Origin: Cladocopium goreaui
Lineage: Eukaryota > Sar > Dinophyceae > Suessiales > Symbiodiniaceae
Length of the DNA: 64,000 nucleotides
Assembly (NCBI GenBank): GCA_947184155.2
Contig: CAMXCT020002056.1
Location: 53,637 to 117,636 of the forward strand
Direction: 5' to 3'
Below, piece by piece: positions 41,380-54,300 of this stretch (position 1 is the stretch's first letter; every line of letters starts with the position of its first letter). The notes below the pieces were generated by a model. It saw only the letters and a list, made by a program, of their open reading frames with translations. It ran no database searches and was not told where the DNA came from. The position numbers were made by a program, and so were the translations under genes.

Positions 41380-44300
41380 ACCCTTCCAGCTGCTGTGAGA
41401 CGCTGCCTTCTGAAAGACCCTACCTACTAGGCTTCTGTCCTGCGAGATCCTGTTAGATCTGTGAGACTTGCAATCTGTCATCTGTGAGACCCTTCCTTCT
41501 TTCGTGTGTGAGACCCTGCCTTCTGTCATAAGCGAGACCCTGTTAGATCTGTGAGACCTTGCAATGTGTCATGTGCGAGACCCTCCTTCTTTCGCGTGTG
41601 AGACCTTGCCTTCTGTCATATGCGGGACCCTCTTCTGCCATATGTGAGACCCTACCTGTCGTCACATGTAAGACCTTGCTTTCTCTCACATGTGAAGTTT
41701 TGCCTTTTGTCCTATGTGCGACCCTGCCTTCTATGAGACCCAGCCTTCTTTCACATGTTGGGCCTTGCCTTCAGTCAGGCCCTGCAGTCTGTGAGAGCCT
41801 GCGTTTCTGTGAGGCCTTCCCTCCTGTGCCTTCTCTGAGACCTTGCCTTTGTTCATAATGTTAGACCCTCTGTGAGACCTTGCTTTCTGTGAGACCTTGC
41901 ATTCTGTGAGGCTTTGCCTTCTGTGAGGCCCTGCCTTCTGTGAGAGTTAGACCTCAGTTCAACATGTGACACCTTGTGTTCTGTAAAACCATGCCTTTGT
42001 TTCAGGTGTGAAACCATGCCTTGTGCGAGTCCCTGCTGTGAGTGACACACCTTGCTTTCTGTGAAGTTTTGCCCTCTGTGAGACTTTGCCTTCTGTGAGA
42101 CCATGGCTTCTGTGAGGCCTTGCCCTCTGTGAGGCCCTGGCTTCTGTGAGGCTTTGCCTTCTGTGAGACCCTGACTTGGTTTATTTTATGATACCCTGCC
42201 GTTTGTGAGACCCTGCCTTTGTTTAAGGGGCGAGACCCTGTCTTCTGTGAAGCCCTGCCTTTCTGTGAGACCCTGCCGTCTGTTCAATTTATATCGAAAA
42301 ATGTGCTACATGTCTATAGATTGTACCTTGCTCCTAGTATAGACCAAATATAAAATCCTAAACTTCAGTTATGGAAGAATGTCCAGGGCCGGTCCTGTCA
42401 TTCTGCCGCCAACCAGAAAGTGAGCAAGAGCAGTTCGCGTGTGGGAGCAGTAGAGGAGAGCAACAGTTCGGGAGCGTGTGATTTCACGGGTGAAAACACC
42501 TTCAGGTGCGGAATCCATTGTTTCCCCCTGTCTATTGTGTGAGTCCCTGCTATGAGTGACACACCTTGCTTTCTCTAAAGTTTTGCCCTCTGCTAAACCT
42601 GGCCTTCCGTGAGACCCTGGCTTCTGTGAGGCCTTGCCTTCTGTGAGACCCTGGCTTCTGTGAGGCTTTGCCTTCTGTGAGGCCCTTCCTTCTGTGAGAC
42701 CCTGACTTAGTTTATTTTATGATACCCTGCCGTCCGTGAGACCCTGCCTTTGTTTAATGGGCGAGACCCTGTCTCCTGTGAAGCCCTGCCTTTCTGTGAG
42801 ACCCTGCCTTCCTTGATGTGTGAGACCCTGACTTCTGTTCTAATTTATATCGAAAGCTACATATCTATAGATTGTATCTTGCTCCTATCATTGGCCAAAT
42901 ATAAAACCCTAAAACTTCAGTTTTGGAAGAATGTCCAGGGCCGGTCCTGTCATTCTGCCGCCAACCAGAAAGTGAGCAAGAGCAGTTCGCGTGTGGGAGC
43001 AGTAGAGGAGAGCAACAGTTCGGGAGCGTGTGATTTCACGGGTGAAAACACCTTCAGGTGCGAGGTCCTTTATTTCCCTGTCTATTGTGTGAGACCCTGC
43101 ATTGCGTCATATGTGATACGCATGCCTGTAGCCAAACTAGACTTGGCACCCTCTGCCTTCTGTGAGACCCTGCCATTGTGTAATGGGCGGGACCCTGTCT
43201 TCTGTGAAGCCCTGCCTTTCTGTGAGACCCTCTGTGAGATCTTGCCTTCTGTGAGACCATGGCTTCTGTGAGGCCTTGCCTTCTGTGGGACCCTGGCTTC
43301 TGTGAGGCTTTGCCTTCTGTGAGGCCCTTCCTTCTGTGAGACCCTGACTTAGTTTATTTTATGATACCCTGCCTTCTGTGAGACCCTGCCTTTGTTTAAT
43401 GGGCGAGACCCTGTCTTCTGTGAGGCCCTGCCTTTCTGTGAGACCCTGCCTTCCTTGATGTGTGAGACCCTGCCATCTGTTCTAATTTATATCGAAAACT
43501 GTGCTACATATCTATAGATTGTATCTTGCTCCTATCGAAGACCAAATATAAAATCCTAAGCTTCAGTTATGGAAGAGTGTCCAGGGCCGGTCCTGTCATT
43601 CTGCCGCCAACCAGAAAGTGAGCAAGAGCAGCTCGCGTGTGGGAGCAGTAGAGGAGAGCAACAGTTCGGGAGCGTGTGATTTCACGGGTGAAAACACCTT
43701 CAGGTGCGAGGTCCTTTATTTCCCTGTCTATTGTGTGAGACCCTGCATTGCGTCATATGTGATACGCATGCCTGTAGCCACCTGCCTTCTGTGAGACCCT
43801 GCCTTTGTTTAGTGGGCCAGACCCTGCCTTCTGTGAAGCCCTGCCTTTCTGTGAGACCCTCTGTGAGGTCTTGCCTTCTGTGGGACCCTGGCTTCTGTGA
43901 GGCTTTGCCTTCTGTGAGACCCTTCCTTCTCTGAGACCCTGCCTTTGTTCATAATGTTGGACCCTCTGTGAGACTTTGCTTTCTGTGAGACCTTGCATTC
44001 TGTGAGGCCCTGCCTTCTGCGAGGCCCTTCCTTCTGTGAGAGTTAGGCCTCAGTTCAACATGTGACACCTTGTGTTCTGTGAAACCAGGCCTTTGTTTCA
44101 GATGTGAAACCATGCCTTGTGTGAGTCCCTGCTATGAGTGACACGCCTTGCTTTCTGTGAGACCTTGCCCTCTGTGAGACCTTGCCTTCTGTGAGATCCT
44201 GGCTTCTGTGACGCTTTGCCTTCTGCGAGGGGCCTTCCTTCTGTGCTGCCTTCTGTGAGACCCTGCCTTTGTTTAATGGGCGAGACCCTGTCTTCTGTGA

Positions 44301-44420
44301 AGTCCTGCCTTTCTGTGAGACCCTGCCTTCCTTGATGTGTGAGACCCTGCCATCTGTTCTAATTCATTTGAAGATATTTGAAGATGTTTGATGGGCGAGA
44401 CCCTGCCCTACCTTGCCCTC
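41380..44420. repeat. GTGAGACCCTGCCTTCT satellite
   Basis: About 3 kb of degenerate units around GTGAGACCCTGCCTTCT, 14-28 bp long, with variants (GAGGCCTTGCC, GTGAGACTTTGC). ORFs reading CETLPS on + and QKARSHR on - are repeat artefacts. Three longer non-repetitive blocks are embedded. Confidence 0.9.
42280..43740. repeat. Three copies of a 250-bp block within the satellite
   Basis: Near-identical blocks at about 42280-42545, 42830-43095 and 43468-43740. Each starts TTCTAATTTATATCGAAAA, contains GTCCAGGGCCGGTCCTGTCA and ends TTTCACGGGTGAAAACACC with TTCAGGTGCG. They show that the satellite expanded by a higher-order unit of about 550-640 bp. Confidence 0.85.
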
Positions 44421-45334
44421 TGTGAGACCATGCCATTTCAAGCTCGTTCATTTGAAGATGTTTTGACCTACAAGAAACAGGAGACCACTGCTGTCCTGAT
44501 TCTCCTTTGAGAATCACATGTGATGGATCTGCCCACAGGCTTTGTACGAACCTGAGCCCTTGACATTGCAAACTCGTGCTGGATACCATCCAAGCGCACT
44601 GACTGAGAAGTTTGAGCCACAGTTCTCGCAAACTGTCAAATTCTCAAATTGTCATGTTTTTATGTCCCTTGTCATGTTGTCATATTTTTCATTATCTTCC
44701 ATTATTTTCCCTAATTTCCCATGTTTTCTCATATTTTTAAAGGGTTTTTTCTCACCCCATTTGGGTCTCACCCCCCAAACTTTTCAGTGAAATGATAAAC
44801 ATCCACCAAGTTGCCATCTGGTCTCCCCTTTGGAATGGTGTGTGGAGTTGCACTTTTGGCTGTGGCGGCACTCCCATTGCTCTTGCGACTTTGTCCAATG
44901 CATGTCTTTCTTGCAATTGGCGCAAACAGGCCCCAAGGCCTCGCACAACGAATTCATCAAACTTCGAAAACTGCAGCTGTCACATTGAGATCTGGCACAT
45001 GTATGGAAAGTAAGATTATTTGGAGCGCAGGTGTCCAAAACTCGGGGGCACCTCAAGCGTGGGCCTCAAATCAAATAATTTTGGCCCCGAGCTGATTTGG
45101 GGGTCCCCATGGGTCGTCCATTTTCATCCATTTTCGGACAAACCTAGATCATCCTAGATCCTTCCAGCCACATCTTTAGGGCCTTTCTTCCATAGTCATC
45201 GTCAGCTTCCACTTCAATCTTTGGATCTTTGAAGGGATAGCCTCGCCACACGTAAGGTAGGCCCATGACACCTGCCGGCAGGGAAAAGGATATTCCAAGT
45301 AGGTAAGGAGGCAAGAGCAATTGTGCTGAGGACC
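44421..45334. other. No supported gene
   Basis: A CATTTGAAGATG repeat trails the satellite. ORFs at 44784-45095 overlap on both strands; the - strand version (SQCDSCSF, CANCKKDMHWTKSQEQWECR) is Cys-rich and could be a small decayed zinc-finger-like exon, but this is weak. Confidence 0.35.
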
Positions 45335-45536
45335 TAATGTTGGGTCCTGATTAGTACCTAGGGTCGCTATTGTGGCAAATTTTTTCCAAATTATTCTGAA
45401 ACTCATGTATTGTTTGGAGGGTTCGCTTTTGTGGCAAAACAAAATTGGGAGAACCCTTTTTTTTGCAAAAAAAACTGTAATTGCTGAGAGGCATGTTTTT
45501 CTCAAAAACGCTGTAGCTCAGTCAAGGTAGGTTCAC

Positions 45537-46514
45537 TATTGCAGCAAGCTGTGCCAGAGCAGCCCCTGGAAACCCAGAAGGGAAGCAAGCCTTTTCCAAA
45601 ATTTCCAAATTCAAACTCCAAGCCTTTCCCAAAAGAACCAATCCCTTATTAAACCCTTATTAAAGAACAGCTTTTCCACAATTTTCCAAGGCCCTGGACC
45701 AGGAGAGGCTCCATTTCACTTTAGTAGGTTTGTTTGCTGGGTTCACTATTGCAGCAAGCTGTGCCAGAGCAGCCCCTGGAAGCCCAGAAGGGAAGCAAGC
45801 CTTTTCCAAAGGCAATTGCCAAATTCAAACTCCAAGCCTTTCCCAAAAGAACCAATCCCTTATTAAACCCTTATTAAAGAACAGCTTTTCCACAATTTTC
45901 CAAGGCCCTGGACCAGGAGAGGCTCCATTTCACTTTAGTAGGTTTGTTTGCTGGGTTCACTATTGCAGCAAGCTGTGCCAGAGCAGCCCCTGGAAGCCCA
46001 GAAGGGAAGCAAGCCTTTTCCAAAGGCAATTGCCAAATTCAAACTCCAAGCCTTTCCCAAAAGAACCAATCCCTTATTAAACCCTTATTAAAGAACAGCT
46101 TTTCCACAATTTTCCAAGGCCCTGGGCCAGGAGAGGCTCCATTTCACTTTAGTAGGTTTGTTTGCTGGGTTCACTATTGCAGCAAGCTGTGCCAGAGCAG
46201 CCCCTGGAAGCCCAGAAGGGAAGCAAGCCTTTCCAAAATTGCCAAATTCAAACTCCAAGCCTTTCCCAAAAGAACCAATCCCTTATTAAACCCTTATTAA
46301 AGAACAGCTTTTCCACAATTTTCCAAGGCCCTGGACCAGGAGAGGCTCCATTTCACTTTAGTAGGTTTGTTTGCTGGGTTCACTATTGCAGCAAGCTGTG
46401 CCAGAGCAGCCCCTGGAAGCCCAGAAGGGAAGCAAGCCTGTTCCAAAATTGCCAAATTCAAACTCCAAGCCTTTCCCAAAGGATGTTAAACCCTTATTAA
46501 AGAACAGCTTTTCC
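45537..46514. repeat. Five tandem units of about 214 bp
   Basis: Units begin with GGTTCACTATTGCAGCAAGC near 45528, 45738, 45952, 46167 and 46377 and are almost identical except for small deletions around CCTTTTCCAAAGGCAATTGCC. A single diverged unit is in the second copy of the element near 55,385. Confidence 0.92.
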
Positions 46515-46903
46515 ACAAGTACTACAAGTACTACAAGTACTACAAGTACTACAAGTACTGCAAGTACTACAAGTACTACAAGTACTACAAGTACTACAAG
46601 TACTACAAGTACTACATGTACTACATGTACTACAAGTACCACAAGTACCACAAGTACCACAAGTACTACAAGTACTACAAGTACTACAAGTACTACAAGT
46701 ACTACAAGTACCACAAGTACTACAAGTACTACAAGTACTACAAGTACTACAAGTACTACAAGTACTACAAGTACTACAAGTACTACAAGTACTACAAGTA
46801 CTACAAGTACTACAAGTACTACAAGTACTACAAGTACTACAAGTACTACAAGTACTACAAGTACTACAAGTACTACAAGTACTACAAGTACTACAAGTAC
46901 CAC
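46514..46903. repeat. Nonamer array (TACAAGTAC), about 43 copies
   Basis: Nearly perfect 9-bp repeat with a few C/T variants (TACCACAAG, TACATGTAC). TACAAGTAC is close to a palindrome. Predicted VVL- or TST-repeat proteins here are artefacts. Confidence 0.95.
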
Positions 46904-47041
46904 AACTTCATCGGCAAAAAAAACAATAGTAATTAGATTTCAATTGTAGCCAATTGAAATCCTTACTTAATCGAGGATATGTTTTTCTTTTGGGAAGAAA
47001 TTTTTTGCTTTCTACTTTAAAGAGAGTCCAGAAATAGTTTA

Positions 47042-47062
47042 GGGGGGGGGGGGGGGGGGGGG
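47042..47062. repeat. Homopolymer of 21 G
   Basis: Lies just inside the right end of TIR element copy 1; the second copy has GGGGGGGGCGG at the same place. Confidence 0.9.
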
Positions 47063-47088
47063 CACACACTAATCAGGAACCAACATTA

Positions 47089-47982
47089 ATCGAATTAGAA
47101 TTGGAGAATCCTCATTTTCCAGAGGAGTATATATCTTCATCCATCTGCATCCACTTTTGACAAACAAGTGGCAAGTTTCATGTAACATGCTTTGGATGTA
47201 CAGATCAAGCCGGCTCAGCACAACATCTCCGGGTCGAGGTGCAACAAATACGATTGCCCATTCATAACCCCATCACTGGATGTCCATTGACTATTTCAAT
47301 GACCTAATTCAATACTGTCTAGTTACTTATGTTCCTTCCTGTTTGGAACATATTGATTAAGTTCTCCATTCCCAAAATTTCCCCTCCAACATAGCATGAA
47401 AACCACCATCGTATCACCATTACTAATAGGCAAAAACATCGAAATACATGGGCCATTTTCCGACCAATTCCTGAAAACTCTTAGCCCCAGTCTTCTGCCG
47501 ATGCTGCCTCCATCAAGGACGAAAATGAACGCCAACAGGCGACCCAGTCCTGACTGTTGACCATGAGATCTATCAATGATCAATGGTGAGATATGCTGGG
47601 TAGCTTTAAAATTCAATCAAAATGACACAATTCTAGCATATTACCAAACAATGATGAACCCATGAAGAAAGGGGAAAAGATAATAGGAAAAAACATATGA
47701 AAACATGGACTTCATGTACTGTACTGCAATTGATTTGATTGAACACTAAAAACAAAGAAACCAATTCATTGGTATCCCGGTAGCCCCAGCATTTCGTGAT
47801 CATCTGGAACCATCTGGCTCACCATCTGGGCCTCTCAACATCAAGAAAAATGGGATGCATTGACCTCAAGAACACTTAAAACAGTAAGTATAAAACCCAT
47901 TAAAACCCTTGATTCTGATGTTTTTATATGTTTTTTTTTTCTGGTGAGATCTTTGATTCAGAGTCTCAGAAATTCTCCCGGG
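47089..47982. other. No supported gene
   Basis: AT-rich; short ORFs without motif. It lies downstream of the - strand gene and could hold its 3' untranslated region. Confidence 0.4.
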
Positions 47983-48387
47983 TCATGAGATTTCCTGGTT
48001 ACTCAATGTTGGCCCCGACCACATCAGCATTTCCATACATTTCCATCCTGTCCGCAGTCCTGAGAGGCATCCGCAGCAGCAGGACCTCTTCTTCAATCGC
48101 TCGTCATCCTCCAAGATCCGGTCAGCTTTCAAGTGGAACCAATAGGTCTCGGTGACGCTGCAGGGTCCAGCACCGGGCTCCAAAAACGGGCTCGATGGGA
48201 TGGGGGCTTTAAACAATATGCAGCAAACGGACTGGTCGTTTGATGTCGTTCTGTTGAGTTCATCCTTTTGAGTGGTTTGGTTTTCCAACAGAACATGTTC
48301 GATTGGAGGACAGATGAGGACAGTTAGCAGTTGCAGAGTGTTCAGTCCGAAGGAGGCCCAGGCGACCCCAACTGTTTTGTTTTTCAA
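47983..48387 (-). CDS. 3'-most exon region of the membrane protein gene
   Basis: Reads VAWASFGLNTLQLLTVLICP, then a hydrophilic segment (ENQTTQKDELNRTTSNDQS) and a Cys-rich RSCCCGCLSG. It abuts the preceding exon segment (48507-48390) but in another frame; the change falls in an A-rich stretch at about 48380, so it is either a very short intron or an indel. Confidence 0.45.
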   Translation of the reverse strand: MKNKTVGVAWASFGLNTLQLLTVLICPPIEHVLLENQTTQKDELNRTTSNDQSVCCILFKAPIPSSPFLEPGAGPCSVTETYWFHLKADRILEDDERLKKRSCCCGCLSGLRTGWKCMEMLMWSGPTLSNQEIS

Positions 48388-51300
48388 CTAAGGCTGTCAC
48401 CAGCAATGGTACCACAAACTGCATGAGCACATCGACAAAGGGTGCCACCATAAAGAGACCACCAAGCCAGGCATTGAAGAGATTCTGACGCCTGGCAACA
48501 GCCAGCTCTGTGAGTCGTCATGGTGTCAGTTCCCTCCGTGCTTTCCAAGGTCCAGGCTGTGTAACTGGTGCTTTCGCACGCGCGCAAAAGAGGGTGCCGG
48601 AGCAACAAACTTGATCCTTGGTCAATTTTGCCACAAAACCAACAGCATTTCTGGGAGTAGGAGGCACACTTGGAAGCTCAGAGGCAAGTTCAAAGAGTTT
48701 GGACACGCCCAAGGATAGCAATTCATTGCAAGCTGTGGATGGTTGGCTGTGCTATGCTTCTGAAAGGCGTACATGATAACAGCCAATGTCTATGAGCCAA
48801 TTTGAGGTTGATTTCATCATACAAATTCTTTGGGAGTTTACCGAGTCTACACATATGCCCGACGACTATGTTCTGAGCTTAAATTCAAGCAAGCATCTGT
48901 CACACTGCAACCAGCCATCGCGCGGCATATCTCAGCAACGGCAGCATTGCGGCAGTGACATATTTCTGCATCTTCTGGTGTTGGTGCCAGGCATGGGAGC
49001 TGGCTATAGCTGGCTACTGGTAGAATAAGCAGAAGCTTACACTGAATTACCAGGGATTGGATGAGAATCACCAGGGATTTCTCCAGTGCTCCAGCCCCAA
49101 AAAATGGGAGGCAGCAGTGGTACCTCCCATCAATTTGACATGATCTCATACAAAAAAAACAAAACCACCACAAAGCCCGTAAGTTATAGTAAGTCAGCAA
49201 ACTCCAGTCCATAATGTAAGTTCTTGATTCCAAGAATTTCCCCATCCTTTTCATCCAAGTCACCTGGTAGTCAAAGAAGTGCTGACACATGGAGGCATCG
49301 TCCCAGCTGGCCTCGATGGTCTTTTCCCATTCCGGCAGAAAGGCGAAGGCCAGAAACGAGAAGACCCCGATGGCGGCCAGGCCGTCGATGAGGGCGCCCG
49401 TCATGTGGAAGCAAAAGAGACGATGTCGCATGTCCTGGCGGAAGATTAGGTCATGATGGTCATGGTACCCCCATGAACATCATGAACGCGCCAATAGCTG
49501 GATGGTTTGTCATGGTTTGTCATGGTTTATCATGGGAAGTCCGAATTTAGAATGGAAGATGAACAGGGGATAGCCCCATCTTAGGAAACCTCCATATGAT
49601 GAAAAATATGTGTGTTTTGTCTTAAAAGGTACCCCAAGATCTAATGGTATTCCAACGGTTTATTGATGTTTATTGTTGTATTTCCATCAAAGTCCGCCAT
49701 GTCAAGACAAGTTTCCATACAAGTCCTTGTATGATTTATTGCAATAATACCATCGGATTGGTGGGACAGCTTAAGCTGGAAGCCCTTTTTTTTTGATCGG
49801 ACAACATGGTTGCCCTCATGAATTCCTGTAGATGTTCCCTGAAATCGTCCCAATTACAATAGTTAACAAATGGAACGACAATCAAAACAAGTGTCCGTAT
49901 AGTTATGGCCGGATATGGCCGTCCCCTGTTTCCACCTAGAAGTTTGATGAACAGAAATATCATAAATGCGGCCGGAAACAATAGTGGCCGCTGATGGCAA
50001 ATGCGGAGAGCCTGCTGTTACACCATTCTTATCCATTCTTGGGACATCTATTGGAGTTGTAGTGAGTTGTAGTGCCAAACCTGACATACTCTGACTTCAA
50101 GGCTGATAACACCTGATATTCCAACACAGTCCAATATCCTATTCCACCACTGGGTTCTGATGGACCCTGAAGTTGATCAGCAACTACTCAATCTTTCTTG
50201 GTTTCGGAGATCTCTTGATATTTGGCCCTTGGCCATCACGAGATGTTACTAGGTCACTAGCCATCCCAGACCCTAACTAATCGCCAGTGTCCATGCCTTG
50301 AAATTCCAGAACTTGGCGATTTGAAAGGCGAAGGCTTTGCACAACTCCCCTGTGGCCACATTGATCAACAGCGCCAACAAAATGTCGGTGCCCACCATGG
50401 AAAGGAAGCCCGCGAAGCCATGGACTTCTTCGGGACCAATACAGCCCTGCGTCGTGGCAAAAAAAAAAGCCCAGGGCAGTCGGGGAAGCCCGACGTGAAA
50501 GGGACAATCATCGAACCAAATGGTGGATTTTCCAGCAAACCATGTTTGGCAGGCCAATGCTTGTAGGGGATTCAACAAGGGATGGAAAGGAATCTTGTGG
50601 GACAAACATAACATGGCATACTTTGGGAGCAGCCTCCATCCGACAAACAACGGGAACATCAAGCAGGCACGTTCGATGGAAATCAATAGCTTGGCCTTAA
50701 AGCCAAGGACAAATGAATTGGCATTGTAATGAATCAAAACTTCAGACAAAGTTGCCCGCTCGAAGCACTCCCCCCAATTGAAGATCCTGAGTCAACGCGA
50801 CTTCGGAGTCGGTACTCAAGTGTTCAAACCAGACCATCGCGATCCTTGTAAACACTTCTAAATTTGCACCGATACTGCAAATCAATCGATGCAAACCCCA
50901 CTGTCAAACAGAAATCAGCAAGGAGAGAATCGTATCATGATGACATTTGAACCATGGAATATGATCATCCCCAATCTATGTACTGGTATGGTAAATAATG
51001 GTAGTGTAAACCCCCGAACTAATCAGCAACCAGGGCTTGAACCATGCCATGGGGCAGGAGCATCTTCAGCTCCATCACAATCAGCAGAAAAAATAGAGCC
51101 ATGGTCAAGCATAAGGAGCTCGCCAGGACTGGGCAGGCTGAGACTGTTCTAATAGAATTCATATTTAACTGTTCTTCGATAAAAACAACCAAGCATAGAA
51201 AAAATACCTGAATTCACATCTATAATTGTCATTCGAGTGATTCCATAGAAATTCTATTTAAGATAATCGCCAAAATATACCGTTTTGAAGTAAATTTATG

Positions 51301-54300
51301 TAAATTACATCCTCTGCTACAAGGTGCTTTCAAGTTATTCCACCATTGTGGCGCAATGGTCTCCACTAGGTTCCCATTTCATGCCACTGATGCCACTGCC
51401 ATGAAATCACAGTGCCATCCATGGCGTATCGCCATGTTCGTCGGCCTGTGACGAATATACTCAGCACTGTCCATGTCTTTGGGTGCTCTTGATGCCAGTG
51501 ATCTGGATTTTGCCTCCTGGGCCACAGAAAGTGCTTTTCTGAAGTGGCATAACTTTTTGCGAAGAAACATCAACAAATTATCAGAATATACTGTGCTACT
51601 ATATATGAAATTAATTGAAAGTAAATATGTACATATAATATATACCAGGTATATGTATGAAATTATCAAATATATTCAAATAGCATCTTCAAAGCAGCAG
51701 TCCCAGGTCTTTCACACGTACTTCTCCCATTTCCCAGCAAGGCTCACCCCTGCTGCCCAGGATCAGATTCACCACCTCCGCAAATGCATTGCCGGCTCCG
51801 GTGACCGCCAACATCTGCTTTAGTTTGGCTCTTCTCCTGGTGCTCCCCGGTCCACTTCAAAACCCACCAGTAGTTGATGAGCATTTTGCCCCTTATTATT
51901 GGAAACACAAACAACAATGATGTAATAGTAATATAGTACTATGTATATATATTATATAAATATGCAATGATGAATTAATGATGTAATAGTGTGGGTACAT
52001 ACGGGTAGCACATGTTCAAACACCCCCAAAAATCATCAAAAACCCAGGTATCAAGCTATTTCAAGCTACTTTCCATAGCTCATATCCCACCGTCTCCCCC
52101 CAACCCTGTCAACTTGCCAGGGCACGTTTTGGCCAGATGCTTCAAGTCGGTGGGTCTTTCGCTTTTCGCTCCCAGGCTGCCGTCGTTGACAAACGCTCGC
52201 CGTGAGCGGCTAAGGGCAGCCATGACCATGGTCCAAAGCAACATGATGACCTGGCGTCGCGGCGTCGCGGCGTGCCGAAATCTGCCGGGGTGTATCAAAA
52301 ACAAAGGAATCAAAAAATGGATTGAAGGGACATGTTAATTACTGGAAACCATGCCACCATGCTTTTTAGCTGCATACATCACTAATATATATATATATAT
52401 ATACACACATATTAGTATAATATATGTATGTATATATATAATTATATATATATATACGGATTTCACCGGATTTCCATGATTTCCTATAGATTTCCCCTTC
52501 AACTGCCTTCAGCCAATTGCAATCCACTAGTTGATAGGATCAATGTTCATTGATTTTCCCTATGTTGCTGCAATGACGTCAAACCAGTCGACCTCAGCAG
52601 CTGAGGTAAATTTAAAGATCTTAAAGAACATCGCCCGGGCCAACTGCCGCAAAGTTGGATTCAGCACTGAGGGGCATTTTGCCTACATCGAGGGGCCAAC
52701 CTTCCCATTTCCTTCAAAATCTGTAAATTCAGCTTCTCCCATGATTTTTATCCTTTTTTTCCATCCAAATGAACATAAACATCAAATAACATCAACCTGC
52801 CCAACAGTTCCATACAGATCATACAGTTCCCGGTTCCCAAGGCTTCCCATGGCTTGTGGCGACAAAAAACACCGCCTGCAGCAGGTAGAACTGCCAGCTC
52901 TCCCAGCCCAGCACCCAGGGCCGAGAACTGAGCGCCAAGGACACGGGGATTGCCACGATCAGCAGAGCCCAGATGCCCTGGACGTAGATCTCGCTCCAGG
53001 CGAAGACGTAGGTGGTGGAGGCACTGTATTGCCTTAGTTGGTTTGTTTGTTGGTTATAGTTGATCTTAGTTTGGGAAAGAAGTGAAACTTAGATTCTAGA
53101 TGTTCAACTAATGCTATAAACATCTATATATATAAACTATAAAGATCTGCAAACTGCAAATTATCATTGAATGATATCAATTGTGTTTGCAAATTGCTTA
53201 ATAGAAGTGATTTAACCCAAAAAATGGGGGTATGGATTCAGGATGTTTGATTTCAGCTGATGATGGATGGATGTGAATGGATGCAAACCCACAATAAGTT
53301 GGTCGTGAACGGTATCACTCGATGTGACGTCCTCCCTTCCGGTGAAAAGGCCCAGTTGCTCTCTGATATGTTTCTGTTGTTCCGCCATATGAACCGGTGG
53401 AAGAATGCGAAAGCCACGGATGATTCGCATCGCCCAGCTTAGTTTGGCCAAGCTCAGTTTCAACTGCGGAACACATACACAGGTGAAAGTGACAGCACAT
53501 ATCCCCTAATCATATCTAATCATATCATATCTATATATAATCCAACATCAGCAGTAGCTTCAATTGAGTTTCCATTATTTCCATTCATCCTTTGTACATC
53601 TTTGTACATTCGGCTTCAACCGTTGGAATCTTTGGGTGTGGGACCTTTCGGAAATTCCATCCATCCCAGGCTTTCCAAAAGGATCTGATCGCCATTTTCC
53701 TGGTGATTTTGCTGTGCCCAACAGCTTCACCAAACTTCGCCCATATCCAGATCCCATTTTTCAATTTTTTTCAATATGTTTCCTGGTTCAATTCTCAATA
53801 TTTCTCAATGTTTGATGAGTAAATCCCTGACATGCAACTCTACCGGGCTTCAGAGTTCAAAGCCAAGTGACTGCTCATCATCCGCCATAGCCTTGGTTTC
53901 TCTTGAGCACTCAAGCCCCCGCGATGCATCACCATGATGCGGTAGATAAGAATCAGAAACCTCCCAATTGGGGAGGGATGGTTGATTTACCCTCTGGTAA
54001 ACATACAAAAAACTATTGAAAATGCCCATTAATAGTGAGTTTTCCATAGTTTTCCCATTTAAAATGGTGATTTTCAATAATTAGCTATGCTTGTTTACCA
54101 AAGGGTACATTGCGAAATACCAGCAATGCAAATTTTCTAGATTCTCTGCGAGTAATTATGGTTGTTTTGGCTTTGCGCATTACCCGCATCTGCATTCAAC
54201 CTGAGGTGTTGCCAAAGTGACGTCGCACACGAGCAAAGCTGCTGACACATCCTTAGTTGTGCAATTGTACTCTCTAAGTGTTTGAACATGGATTATTTTG

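Larger units (their letters stand above)
45335..47088. mobile_element. TIR element (MITE-like), copy 1, with internal tandem expansion
   Basis: Left end TAATGTTGGGTCCTGATTAG and right end (reverse complement) TAATGTTGGTTCCTGATTAG match as terminal inverted repeats of about 22 bp. The same ends bound a second copy at 55,079-55,911. Bases TA at the outer edges fit a TA target duplication of the Tc1/mariner type, but this is not proven. The interior holds five 214-bp tandem units, a 9-bp array and a run of 21 G. No transposase; non-autonomous. Confidence 0.75.

Noticed and set aside
46358-46949. ORFs encoding VVL or TST repeats (180-192 codons)
   Set aside because: Translation of the 9-bp TACAAGTAC array; not a protein gene.
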